Origin: Gracilibacillus alcaliphilus
GTDB taxonomy: Bacteria; Bacillota; Bacilli; Bacillales; Amphibacillaceae
DNA length: 64,000 nucleotides
Direction: 5' to 3'
NCBI RefSeq assembly: GCF_016909015.1
Contig: NZ_JAFBFA010000009.1
Span: 62,001-126,000, forward strand
Shown: piece after piece, positions 44,273-53,338 of the stretch
Layout: the number at the start of each line of letters is the position of its first letter
How positions within the stretch are numbered: the stretch's first letter is position 1
Notes under the pieces: generated by a model
The model's input: the letters and a program-made list of their open reading frames with translations, nothing else
Databases searched by the model: none
What the model was told of the DNA's origin: nothing
Made by a program: the position numbers and the translations under genes

Positions 44273-45149
44273 CGTAATTCACCCACTTTGAGAATTTAAA
44301 TTGTAACAGTGTAAAAACCAGAATGATAATAAATAGGATAAAGGCTATCGCAGAAGCTTCTCCCATTTTAAAGAATTGAAATGCTTTGTCATAGATGTGC
44401 AATACAAAGACATTACTTGCATCTGCTGGACCTCCTTTGGTCATCATATAGGGTTCGTTGAATATTTGAAACGAACTAATCAGTAACATGACAAGTACAA
44501 AGAATATCGTAGGAGACAATAAGGGAAAGGTTATTTTCCAAAACTTTTGCCATCCGTTAGCTCCGTCTATGACAGCGGCTTCATAAAGCTGCTTGGATAT
44601 GCCTTGTAAACCAGCTAAAAATAAGATCATGTTATATCCGATTCCTTGCCATATAGTCATGAAAGCAATAGACGGCAAAGCCCACTTTAAACTAGATAAC
44701 CACCCCGGTCCTTCAATGCCTATCAATCCTAAGCTTGAATTAATTAAACCAAAGTCAGGATTATACATCCACGTCCACACTAAGGCTACTGCTACAGATG
44801 AGGTGACAACAGGCATAAAATACGCTGTCCGTAAAATGACTTTTCCCTTGATGTTTTGGTTAAGCATCAGAGCTATGATTAAAGAACCTATCATCGTTAA
44901 AGGTATATTAATCAACGCAAAAAACGAGGTGTTCCTCACTACTTTCCAAAAAACAGAGTCCGATAATTGCCTCGTATAATTTTCTAAACCTAACCATGTA
45001 GGTGTCGAACCAATATCCCATTCTGTAAAACTAATAGCAAAAGCAAATATAATCGGACCGATAATAAATAATGTAAGCCCTATCATTTGTGGACCTATAA
45101 AAAGATATGCCCACATATTTTCACGTGCCCTTCTGCTAAAGTTAAACAT
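44265..45149 (-). CDS. Carbohydrate ABC transporter permease (MalF type), locus 3
   Basis: 294 residues; first helix LFIGPQMIGLTLFIIGPIIF, EAA loop LYEAAVIDGANGWQKFWKIT, and GGPADASNVFVLHIYDKAF. It follows the locus-3 response-regulator gene by 132 bases on the same strand, where a separate regulated promoter could lie. Confidence 0.92.
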   Translation of the reverse strand: MFNFSRRARENMWAYLFIGPQMIGLTLFIIGPIIFAFAISFTEWDIGSTPTWLGLENYTRQLSDSVFWKVVRNTSFFALINIPLTMIGSLIIALMLNQNIKGKVILRTAYFMPVVTSSVAVALVWTWMYNPDFGLINSSLGLIGIEGPGWLSSLKWALPSIAFMTIWQGIGYNMILFLAGLQGISKQLYEAAVIDGANGWQKFWKITFPLLSPTIFFVLVMLLISSFQIFNEPYMMTKGGPADASNVFVLHIYDKAFQFFKMGEASAIAFILFIIILVFTLLQFKFSKWVNYDA

Positions 45150-45280
45150 ATACTAACCCCCTTTTCATTTTAAATTTGTGATCACAAGGTTAGTGTAATT
45201 TACTTTTAAAATATCGACAATGTAGCTATGGTTAGGTTTTGTTTGTTGATATTAAATACCTTCAAACAATTTAGAGGGTC

Positions 45281-46825
45281 TTAATCATTTATCTTGATTT
45301 CCAATTGATTGCGATATTGTTTTGGAGTCAATCCACTGTTTCGCTTAAACATTTGGCTGAAGTATCTCCCATTTACATACCCAACTTGTTCAGCAATTTC
45401 ATATATTTTCAATCGCGGATTTTCTAATAACTCTTTGGCCACTTGGTATCTATAATTCACTATATACTCACTGAAGGTTTCGCCAGTTTCCTGTTTAAAG
45501 AGAACACTTAAATAACTTGGATTAATACTTAAATCAATCGCTACATTTTTTAAAGTAAGATCACAACCATAGTTCTCTGCAATCATCTTTTTTGCCCGTT
45601 CAATAATAAAATTTTTCTCTTTCCTTTCACGTTCATTCACTTTTGCAAAGCATTGCATCACTTGTTCATAAAGCCATTTCTGCGCAGCACCATGGTTTTG
45701 AAAAGATAATGAGGTTGATTCATATTTAATTAATAAGCTTTTGGTGATTTTCACTAATAAACTATTCACATAATTATTTAGTTCCTTAAACACCATATGT
45801 TCAAAATAGATCGTAAGCTTATCAAAAGTCTGCTTTACCTCTTCCTTTTCACCTAACTTTATGGCATTCACCAAGGCTAATTCTACTTCAAACGGTATGA
45901 TAGAGGGATCTTTGTCAAAATCAAGAATATCATGATAATGAATAATTAATTGATCGGGCTTGGAATAATGAACGGCCTTTTTACTTTGATTATAAGATAA
46001 AGAAGCTTCTTCCATTAATGAAAGCTGTTCACCCACGCCTGCTTTCCATAAGAAATCATGGTCTTGTGCACACTTGATCCTTAAAGCATGTAAATCCTCT
46101 TTTAAATTATCCCAATCCATGAACCTCTCTTTGTCACCCACTAGTAATAATAGTATCTCATCTTGTGCATCTGGCAGAATGATGATTTCTAATTCTTTCG
46201 GAAAAAGGTTTTTTGTCAATTCCTCTAAGGTTTTAACACATAGACTTAATGATAATTGTTTATTTTGAACAATCGTTATGACGATAATAGCTGTCTCAGA
46301 TCCCCACTCACCTTTATGGGAAATATCTATATTTCCAACATGTCCCCCATATAATAAATTCCGAAAGGTCTTTTCTGTAATCCATTTATTATAATTGTTC
46401 AATGAATCATGTAAATCCTGTTTCTCTTGCTTTTCTTGTTTCCGTTCTATCAAAAGATCTTCTGTCTTCTTTAAAACTTTTATGATGTCCTCAGCTTTTG
46501 TTGGTTTTAAAATATAATCGAAAGCACCATTTCTTAATGCTTGTTGTGCATATTCAAACTCAGGATATCCAGTAAGCAATATAACTAAACTTTCAGGGTA
46601 CAATTCTTTTATTTTTTGTAAAAGCTGTAACCCATCTACTTTAGGCATCCGAATGTCTGAAATAATTAAATCTGGCTGATACTGCTTTATAAGCATTAAG
46701 CCTTCTTCACCGTTTTTTGCTTCACCCACTAATTCCCAATTCCCATCTAAGTTTTCAATAACCTTTTTCAATCCAGTCCGAACCATATATTCATCATCAA
46801 CTAACAACAATTTAAGGTTATGCAA
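45281..46825 (-). CDS. YesN-type response regulator with AraC domain, locus 3
   Basis: 514 residues from a TTG with GGAGTGAG upstream. Receiver phosphoacceptor Asp57 (LIISDIRMPKVDG), central variable region, and C-terminal AraC domain (LTLKNVAIDLSINPSYLSVL, then IYEIAEQVGYVNGRYFSQMF). Thirty-two bases separate it from the kinase stop. Expected to activate the permease, lipoprotein and GH127 genes downstream. Confidence 0.92.
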   Translation of the reverse strand: MHNLKLLLVDDEYMVRTGLKKVIENLDGNWELVGEAKNGEEGLMLIKQYQPDLIISDIRMPKVDGLQLLQKIKELYPESLVILLTGYPEFEYAQQALRNGAFDYILKPTKAEDIIKVLKKTEDLLIERKQEKQEKQDLHDSLNNYNKWITEKTFRNLLYGGHVGNIDISHKGEWGSETAIIVITIVQNKQLSLSLCVKTLEELTKNLFPKELEIIILPDAQDEILLLLVGDKERFMDWDNLKEDLHALRIKCAQDHDFLWKAGVGEQLSLMEEASLSYNQSKKAVHYSKPDQLIIHYHDILDFDKDPSIIPFEVELALVNAIKLGEKEEVKQTFDKLTIYFEHMVFKELNNYVNSLLVKITKSLLIKYESTSLSFQNHGAAQKWLYEQVMQCFAKVNERERKEKNFIIERAKKMIAENYGCDLTLKNVAIDLSINPSYLSVLFKQETGETFSEYIVNYRYQVAKELLENPRLKIYEIAEQVGYVNGRYFSQMFKRNSGLTPKQYRNQLEIKIND

Positions 46826-46857
46826 ATGATCTCACTCCTTTTTTCTACAAACACTTC

Positions 46858-48630
46858 TTACGTGCTCTTTTTTGGGAAATGTAACGGTAATTTAATACTA
46901 ACCCTAGTCCCTTTACCAATTTCACTTTCTATCTCGATGCCATAAGCGGAACCAAAGGTAAGTTTAATCCGTTCGTCCACATTATGCAGTCCAATGCCAT
47001 TGTTTATTTGTCTTTCCTTCTGAAAAGATTCGATTTGTGCTTTTTCGATACCAATGCCATTATCCTCCACTGCGATTATGAGATTTCCTTGGTCCTCTCT
47101 GGTAGATATAATGATCCTGCCGTCTTTATTACTTTCTTCAAGTCCATGATGAACAGCATTCTCAACTATCGGCTGCAATATCAATTTAAGCACCTTAGCA
47201 TGTTCAAGACTTTCTGCCATTTGAAGTTCAAAATTTATCTTATCTCCCGACCTGGCAGATTGTAAATTAATATAGTTTTGCACATTATCCATCTCTTGTT
47301 TCAGTACGACAAATGAACCTTCATTGCTAATACTGTAGCGAAGCATACTGGATAAGGAAACAATCAATCCGCCAATTTTCTCCTCTCCTTTGACATATAG
47401 CATCCAATAGAAAGTATCCAGCGTATTATAAAGAAAATGAGGATTGATCTGTGCTTGCAGGGCTTTTAATTCTGCTTGTTTCTCTTTCATTTCTCGCTCA
47501 TATACTTGTTTAATCAATTCATTAACCTTGTAAATCATTCGGTTAAAACTATTACTTATCGATTGAATTTCTCTATTTTGCTTTAGATTCACACGCACCG
47601 AAAAATCGCCTTTTTCCACTGTTTTCATGGTAGTTATTAATTCCATTAAAGGATTGGTTACACTCTTCGTTATTTTAGAAGATAAAAAAATGGTCAGGAT
47701 CACCCAGACAATAATGATGATCAAAAGGATTCTTTGAACTTCCCATAATCCCTCTGTGATTTCATCAGATGGGACTAAGCCTAGCACACTCCAACCTGTT
47801 TCCTCCGATTGGTCAAACGCAATAAAATAATTTGTACTTCCAATCTTCTGAATCACACTATCTGTATTTTCCCTATATCTATCTGATATATTCTCTAATA
47901 TTTTTTCATCTAATTTGGTTCCTACACTTCCTCTCAATTGACTAGTAAGAACTGTTCCTGTTTGATCCAAAATGAATGTGCTTCCAGTCTGACCCATCTC
48001 TAGTTCAGCAATCAAATCAAAAATTAGATCTTCTGATATGGTAAATGATAAATAGCCAATTGGTTCGGTAGAAGGACCTAATACATTCTTTATGGCACGT
48101 TGAGCAACAACTAAGTTGGTCTGTGGTGATGATGAATTAACGTTTGCATAGCTCCAAAGGATTTTTCCTTTATACTGATCCAGCTGGTCCATCCTATCGG
48201 GCGGTATTTGCAATTCGTTCAGTTTATTTTCAGTAGTAACCAAAAGACTGCCATCGTTAAGATAAATCGAGGCAGATGTTATATTACTATTATCTATAAT
48301 GAAACGTGTAAGTACTTTTCTTAAATCTTCTCTTGTGCTATAATCCGCAGCTTGAATGTTTTGTGGATTTAAACTTTCTTGTATTTTATCATTCGTTAAG
48401 ATCGAGATAGAATCTTCAGCAAATTGTTTGAGTTTGGAGTCAATCTCCTGATTTGTCTGTTGCAATATTTGAGTTACATATTTTGCGGCATTCTGATTAA
48501 TTATTTGGGAGCTCTTCATATACATCACTACAGACATGAATATAACTGGTATAATAGCAATACAAATAAAACTAATAAGCAGAATAGACTTTAAACTAGT
48601 ATTGTTTTTTTCTAATCGTTTCGGTATCAT
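46858..48630 (-). CDS. YesM-type sensor histidine kinase, locus 3
   Basis: 590 residues, AGGAGGGC before the ATG. Helices near residues 16-36 (LLISFICIAIIPVIFMSVVM) and ~300-320 flank a dCache-like sensor. HAMP (VTNPLMELITTMKTVEKGDF), His-box AQINPHFLYNTLDTFYW, and ATPase motifs VENAVHHGLEES, VEDNGIGI and NGIGLHNVDERI. A cre-like site lies about 56 bases upstream. Confidence 0.92.
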   Translation of the reverse strand: MIPKRLEKNNTSLKSILLISFICIAIIPVIFMSVVMYMKSSQIINQNAAKYVTQILQQTNQEIDSKLKQFAEDSISILTNDKIQESLNPQNIQAADYSTREDLRKVLTRFIIDNSNITSASIYLNDGSLLVTTENKLNELQIPPDRMDQLDQYKGKILWSYANVNSSSPQTNLVVAQRAIKNVLGPSTEPIGYLSFTISEDLIFDLIAELEMGQTGSTFILDQTGTVLTSQLRGSVGTKLDEKILENISDRYRENTDSVIQKIGSTNYFIAFDQSEETGWSVLGLVPSDEITEGLWEVQRILLIIIIVWVILTIFLSSKITKSVTNPLMELITTMKTVEKGDFSVRVNLKQNREIQSISNSFNRMIYKVNELIKQVYEREMKEKQAELKALQAQINPHFLYNTLDTFYWMLYVKGEEKIGGLIVSLSSMLRYSISNEGSFVVLKQEMDNVQNYINLQSARSGDKINFELQMAESLEHAKVLKLILQPIVENAVHHGLEESNKDGRIIISTREDQGNLIIAVEDNGIGIEKAQIESFQKERQINNGIGLHNVDERIKLTFGSAYGIEIESEIGKGTRVSIKLPLHFPKKST

Positions 48631-48685
48631 ATGCCCTCCTAATTATGCAAGATCATTTAATCAGTGCAGAGTTGGACTTCTATGA

Positions 48686-48699
48686 GGATAGCGATTTCA
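48686..48699. promoter_or_regulatory. cre-like site (CcpA) upstream of locus-3 kinase
   Basis: GGATAGCGATTTCA matches TGWNANCGNTNWCA at 13 of 14 positions. Placed like the sites at the other two YesM/YesN loci. Binding is inference. Confidence 0.4.
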
Positions 48700-49188
48700 T
48701 AACATCCCAAATAAACTGTTAATTCGTAATAATCACCTTCTTATTTACATATCCCAGTTGTTTTAAATTCGATAAAAAAAGACAGTTCCTCAATAACTGT
48801 GCTATAAATAGCAGATGAATTTATAATTATTCTTAATTATATAGGAGAGCTAAGAGAAAGCAAGATACTTTTGTACATTTAACATAGTACATTTAGGGGA
48901 CTTTATAGTGAGGGGTTACACATATGAAAAAATTAACCTAAAAAACAACAAGCTTTACATTCATAAAGTACTTTTAAATGATAAACACTGGTTCATTATA
49001 ATGGACCTTCTCCACATCAAAGATAAAAAACTGCCTCAATTTGTCCATATAATCGATAACTAATCTAACATAGTTCTAAATTAGGGAAGCGGGAACATTT
49101 GGGATTATTACATACGTATTTTGAATAGATCAGTACAAGTTTGGTACATGATGAGCTGTAATCAAGCTGAGTTGAGCCTTACGATTAG
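48700..49188. other. Intergenic region, no supported gene
   Basis: About 490 AT-rich bases. A tiny ATG frame near 48924 has GAGGGG upstream but stops after five codons. No domain, RNA family or repeat was recognised. The terminator at 49189 faces plus-strand transcription, which leaves open an unrecognised plus-strand RNA here. Confidence 0.35.
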
Positions 49189-49221
49189 AAGGCCTCAAGC
49201 AAATAATACACTTGAGGCCTT
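49189..49221. terminator. Terminator downstream of the ROK kinase
   Basis: AAGGCCTCAAG (49189-49199) pairs perfectly with CTTGAGGCCTT (49211-49221). The T-run follows on the plus strand; the minus-strand side is weaker. Confidence 0.7.
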
Positions 49222-49251
49222 TTGCTGTTTGATTATTTAAACAGGACATTA

Positions 49252-50226
49252 CTATAGTTGCCCAAATTCACCCGTTTTATGAAGCACAATATAGGCTGCG
49301 CCTATAATACCTGCATCATTACCTAATTTCGCAAGCTTTACCTCACACGTATCAACAATCCGTGGCAGTGCATACTTTTTCAAATAGTCATTTACAATAG
49401 CCAGCAGGTAGTCACCAGCTTTCGAAAGTCCTCCTCCAATCAATATTCTGGAAGGATTGATTACAGAGGCAGAATGTGCAAGTGCAAGTCCTAGAAGACC
49501 TAAAGCTCTTTCTATAATTCTATGGCTAGCTTCATCACCCTTTTTCGCCATATCAAAAACATCTTTCGCTTCCATAACTTGTTTTCTTCGTTGCCATTCC
49601 GCTAACCTCGCATCAGGATGTTCCTCTATATACGCTTCCACGGCTCTAACAATACCTGTTGCTGAAGCGATAGTATCCAGACAGCCGTTTCTTCCGCAAT
49701 TACATAAATAGCCCTGTGGATCTACAGTTACATGGCCTATCTCCCCAGCCGTTCCATTAAAACCATTTAAGATCTCCCCATTGGCAATAACTCCGCTGCC
49801 AACTCCCGTGCCTAACGTTACAGCGATTAAGTTTTCAGCATTTTCTCCTGCTCCCAGCCAATTTTCTCCTAATGCTGCTAAGTTCGCATCATTCTCTACA
49901 AAAATAGGCAGCCTGGTCTTTTCACGAAGTTTTTCTTTGAGCGGAAACATTCTCCATCCTAAATTAACAGCTTCATATACCAATCCTGATTGATTATCAA
50001 CAAAGCCAGGAGCACCTATCCCGATACCCAACAGCTCATCCTGATTTATTTCCATGTCTGATAACTTTTCCAGAATTGAATTCCAAATATTATCTATTAT
50101 ATTTTCACCATTGTTACTGATATCTGAATGCACTTCCCATTTTTCTATGATATAACCCTGGTTATTTATTAGACCGATTTTTGCTGTTGTTCCGCCTATA
50201 TCTATCGCGATTATTGTTTTATCCAC
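49252..50226 (-). CDS. ROK-family sugar kinase
   Basis: 324 residues from a GTG with AGGAG upstream. ATP-binding IAIDIGGTTAKIGLI, catalytic Asp113 in FVENDANLAALGE, LGTGVGSGVIANGE, and the zinc motif CNCGRNGCLDT. It lacks a DNA-binding domain, so it is a kinase rather than a repressor, most like glucokinase. The operon context (NagB-like isomerase, amino-sugar-type genes) suggests it phosphorylates an imported hexose or N-substituted hexosamine. Last gene of a long minus-strand operon that begins with the lipoprotein at 57561. Confidence 0.9.
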   Translation of the reverse strand: MDKTIIAIDIGGTTAKIGLINNQGYIIEKWEVHSDISNNGENIIDNIWNSILEKLSDMEINQDELLGIGIGAPGFVDNQSGLVYEAVNLGWRMFPLKEKLREKTRLPIFVENDANLAALGENWLGAGENAENLIAVTLGTGVGSGVIANGEILNGFNGTAGEIGHVTVDPQGYLCNCGRNGCLDTIASATGIVRAVEAYIEEHPDARLAEWQRRKQVMEAKDVFDMAKKGDEASHRIIERALGLLGLALAHSASVINPSRILIGGGLSKAGDYLLAIVNDYLKKYALPRIVDTCEVKLAKLGNDAGIIGAAYIVLHKTGEFGQL

Positions 50227-50267
50227 ACATCTTGCACTCCTACTTCAATAATATTTTAAAATTTGTA

Positions 50268-51005
50268 TTAACGATAATCATTGGTTAATAAAGATGCAGC
50301 TTCTTCATCAATAATAAAAATTACATTATCGTGCTGTTGAAGAATAGAAGCTGGACAATCAGTGGATAATGGCCCTTCAATAGTCTCTTTTACTGCTTGC
50401 GCCTTTCTTGTACCTGAAGCTGTTAATAAGATTGTTTCAGACTCGATAATATCAGCTAATCCTAAAGTCAGCATCTGAGTAGGTGCCTCATCCCGCGTTA
50501 AATGGTGGTAACCCATGGTACTTTGAATAGTAGATTCATCGCTATCTGCACAAAATAGCCTTTGATCAAATGATGTACCAGGTTCATTGGCTCCTAAATG
50601 ACCGTTAACACCAAGCCCCACAATTTGTAAATCCCTCGGATATTGATGCAGCAGCTGGTTATAGCGCTTAATCTCACTTTGTAAATCTTCCAGACTTCCA
50701 TCTAGTAATGCTTTTAACTTTGGTTGTTCTTTAATCAAATCATAGAATTTATTGTACATATAAGTATATACAGTAAAGGACTTGTCTCGTTCTGCTATAT
50801 ACTCATCTAAGTTCATAATGATCGCATCTTTTATCGATAATTCTCCATTATTAATCGCTTTAACTAAGAGTTCAAATGTTCCATCATAACTAGCTCCTGT
50901 AGTCGTATTAATAACAGCGTCCTTCTTCTTATCCAGAACGCTTTTAATTACCTCATAAGATTTTTGAGACATTTCTTCATAATTTTTTGTTTGAATGATT
51001 TTCAA
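50268..51005 (-). CDS. NagB-like glucosamine/galactosamine-6-phosphate isomerase, Asn variant 1
   Basis: 245 residues from a TTG with GAGGTG upstream. Fold and length match NagB. The catalytic-base position is kept (MNLDEY, Asp67), and the His-Glu relay is present at His136 and Glu141 in GVNGHLGANEPG. The residue matching Asp141 of E. coli NagB is Asn134. The gene is 41 bases upstream of the ROK kinase and 17 bases after the M81-type gene. Likely a deaminating or non-deaminating ketose/aldose isomerase of a phosphorylated amino sugar; the precise substrate is open. Confidence 0.82.
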   Translation of the reverse strand: MKIIQTKNYEEMSQKSYEVIKSVLDKKKDAVINTTTGASYDGTFELLVKAINNGELSIKDAIIMNLDEYIAERDKSFTVYTYMYNKFYDLIKEQPKLKALLDGSLEDLQSEIKRYNQLLHQYPRDLQIVGLGVNGHLGANEPGTSFDQRLFCADSDESTIQSTMGYHHLTRDEAPTQMLTLGLADIIESETILLTASGTRKAQAVKETIEGPLSTDCPASILQQHDNVIFIIDEEAASLLTNDYR

Positions 51006-51022
51006 TTTATTTCACCTCATAT

Positions 51023-52444
51023 TTAAATTAATGTTATATTTGATTTTTGATGCTTGTAATTTAAATTCTTAATATTTAAAAAAGTAGCTCCTGGGGTCAT
51101 AGCAAGGATAGACAGTTTCGCTATCTCACTTAATTCATCAAATAAATAACCTTGTTTGACAACAACAACGTCATATTCTTCTATGTGAAGCCCAGCTCTT
51201 GTAAAATGATTTAATGTAATGAACGATTCCGCTCTATTGGCTACCGCCACATCTAAATTCCCAATGGAAACTGTACAAACATCACCTACTTTGTCATCCG
51301 TAGCATTTAAATAGCCTAATAGATCACCTTTTGCTTTTAACTTTCCCTTCACCAAGACTTTTTGTGTATCCTTATCATTATTAATGCCTATACTTAACTC
51401 AACAGGTTCATTAATTTCCTTACTGTTCAGCAGTTGATAGGCCTCTTTATCATAAATAGCAGAAATTAGTACCTTCTTTTCTCCCAATTCTGAATGATGA
51501 AAAAGTTCCAATAAATTAGTGTTCATACCTGTTGCTCCAGCAGTAGTGTTATCTCCAGAATCTGATATAAACACAGGGTTTTGATCAGCCTGCAGCGCTT
51601 TAAGAACCGCCTCCTCAGGTGATAGATCCAGAGCACAGAAGGTAAACTGTTCCACTCTTTCCATAATGAAATTCTCCAGCTCAATCGCTTTCTCATCGGC
51701 ATATTCTTTGTATTTGGCACTTTTGGGAATAACAAATATCGATGTGGAAGTATTTTCCGAATCACTCCAAGCATGACTCAAGAAAAATGAAGCTGACATA
51801 ATTTTTTCATCGGCTTCTATCTCCTTTATTTTGTTGAAGATTGACTTTAACGGTTCTTGGCTTCCCAGTGCCTTCTCACCACAAATAATTAATGGCATTT
51901 TAATAAAAGCTGGCTGAAGGATTTCTCTTTGTTCCACTACATCTAATAAATATTTCGCCGTTAAGGCCTCTATTTCCGATTGATCTACATGAGGGACCGT
52001 TTTGTACGAACAAACAATATTTACGTACTTGTATAAATCGGCAGCATTATTTGCATGAATATCTAACGTAAGAGAGAGCGGAATATCATTACCTACAAGA
52101 GATCTTACTTCCTTTAATAATGCTAATTCTCCTGAACCTATCCCTTCAACAACCATGGATCCATGAAGGTGTAGCCAAATTCCATCAATATCAGGCTCAT
52201 TCTTTATAGCAGAGAGTATCTTCTCCGAAAAATAATCAAAAGCCCGTTGGGTCACAGTTCCTGAAGATAAGGCAGTTGCATAGATACTTGGAATGATTTC
52301 TACACCGGCATTTTTAAATACTTCTGTACTTCCCAATCGCTGAAGGCAGTCCTCCCCTTCAATAATGACAAAATCCTCAACATTTGTACTAAAAGGATTA
52401 AAAGTATTGGTTTCGTGATATAGACAACCTACTAAAACTTTCAA
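51023..52444 (-). CDS. M81-family metallopeptidase (MlrC-like)
   Basis: 473 residues from a TTG with AAGGAGGTAA upstream. The N-terminal DUF1485 part has the signature GCLYHETNTFNPFSTNVEDF and the metal site TLDIHANNA...YKTVPHVDQSE. The C-terminal MlrC domain has SDSGDNTTAGATGMNT. The family was named for the last step of microcystin degradation, but most members sit in sugar or amide catabolic clusters. In this operon, between a TIM-barrel isomerase and a NagB-like enzyme, it may hydrolyse an amide or N-acyl bond of the imported compound, taking the place of a deacetylase. Confidence 0.85.
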   Translation of the reverse strand: MKVLVGCLYHETNTFNPFSTNVEDFVIIEGEDCLQRLGSTEVFKNAGVEIIPSIYATALSSGTVTQRAFDYFSEKILSAIKNEPDIDGIWLHLHGSMVVEGIGSGELALLKEVRSLVGNDIPLSLTLDIHANNAADLYKYVNIVCSYKTVPHVDQSEIEALTAKYLLDVVEQREILQPAFIKMPLIICGEKALGSQEPLKSIFNKIKEIEADEKIMSASFFLSHAWSDSENTSTSIFVIPKSAKYKEYADEKAIELENFIMERVEQFTFCALDLSPEEAVLKALQADQNPVFISDSGDNTTAGATGMNTNLLELFHHSELGEKKVLISAIYDKEAYQLLNSKEINEPVELSIGINNDKDTQKVLVKGKLKAKGDLLGYLNATDDKVGDVCTVSIGNLDVAVANRAESFITLNHFTRAGLHIEEYDVVVVKQGYLFDELSEIAKLSILAMTPGATFLNIKNLNYKHQKSNITLI

Positions 52445-52472
52445 GTTATTACCTCCTTCACACTGTAATAGA

Positions 52473-53318
52473 TTAGATACCTGCTTTATTAAATATATAC
52501 TCCATTGCCTCTTTAGACTTTTTCGCTAATTCAGCACTTGATTCTGTTGGTTCATGAATCGTTAAAATCTCTTGAGATACTATTCCTTGGTAGTTTATAT
52601 GCTGTAATGCCTTTAAAAAACCTACTAAATCAATAGCTCCCTCACCAGGAAACAATCTATCATTATCCAACACTTCTTCTCTTGGAATATCTTTGGCATC
52701 ATTTATATGGACATACGCAATTTGTTCTGGTTTCAGTAACTTAATATCTTTAACCGTACCCTCGATTGTATGCCAGTGAATACTATCAAGTACTATTCCG
52801 ACATTCGGTTCACCTATCAGGTCAATCCATTCCAGCGTAGATTGAATATCCCATATAAATGGATACTTCCATTTATTTCGCAAATGAACAGGGCCGACAA
52901 ATTCTAAAGCTAACGTAATATCATATTGTTTTAGAAGATTGGCGCAAACCCTTAAGCGATTTGTTAATTTAATCAGATAGGCTGCCGGATATTCGTCGGT
53001 AGATGGAAAAAAGAAAGTGAAAAATGTTGTACAGCCTAGTTTATTCGCTATCATTGCACTTTCGATCAAATCAGTCATAGACTGTTGAAAGTTTTTATCT
53101 GATGTTCGCCAGTTAACAGGTAAGGAAACGGAACCAAGCTTGATATTATTTACCTTCAAAAAATCCCTAGCTTCATTTTCGCCCTTTTCTTCAACAAACA
53201 CCTTTAAATCTGTAAAATCTGTATCTACAGCATCAAATCCATTCGTGGAAGCTAGAATAATTAATTCTTCTAAGTTTTGAACATTATCTAGCCCTGCCTT
53301 GCCTATCCCTTTTAACAA
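52473..53318 (-). CDS. Sugar phosphate isomerase/epimerase (AP endonuclease 2-type TIM barrel)
   Basis: 281 residues from a TTG with GGGAGGAG upstream. TIM-barrel metal-site residues appear in LALEFVGPVHLRNKWKYPFI, GIVLDSIHWH, YVHINDAKDI and FPGEGAIDL. The family includes xylose isomerase-like epimerases and 3-keto-sugar or inosose enzymes. It lies 20 bases after a Gfo/Idh/MocA dehydrogenase gene. Such pairs commonly act in succession on oxidised sugars, which would fit a 3-keto intermediate here. Substrate inferred only from context. Confidence 0.85.
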   Translation of the reverse strand: MLKGIGKAGLDNVQNLEELIILASTNGFDAVDTDFTDLKVFVEEKGENEARDFLKVNNIKLGSVSLPVNWRTSDKNFQQSMTDLIESAMIANKLGCTTFFTFFFPSTDEYPAAYLIKLTNRLRVCANLLKQYDITLALEFVGPVHLRNKWKYPFIWDIQSTLEWIDLIGEPNVGIVLDSIHWHTIEGTVKDIKLLKPEQIAYVHINDAKDIPREEVLDNDRLFPGEGAIDLVGFLKALQHINYQGIVSQEILTIHEPTESSAELAKKSKEAMEYIFNKAGI

Positions 53319-53338
53319 TGTAACTCCTCCCTGCTAAT

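Noticed and set aside
48924..48941. Possible small leader peptide gene (ATG after GAGGGG)
   Set aside because: It is only five codons long and has no terminator or antiterminator structure directly behind it that would make a leader-peptide mechanism credible.
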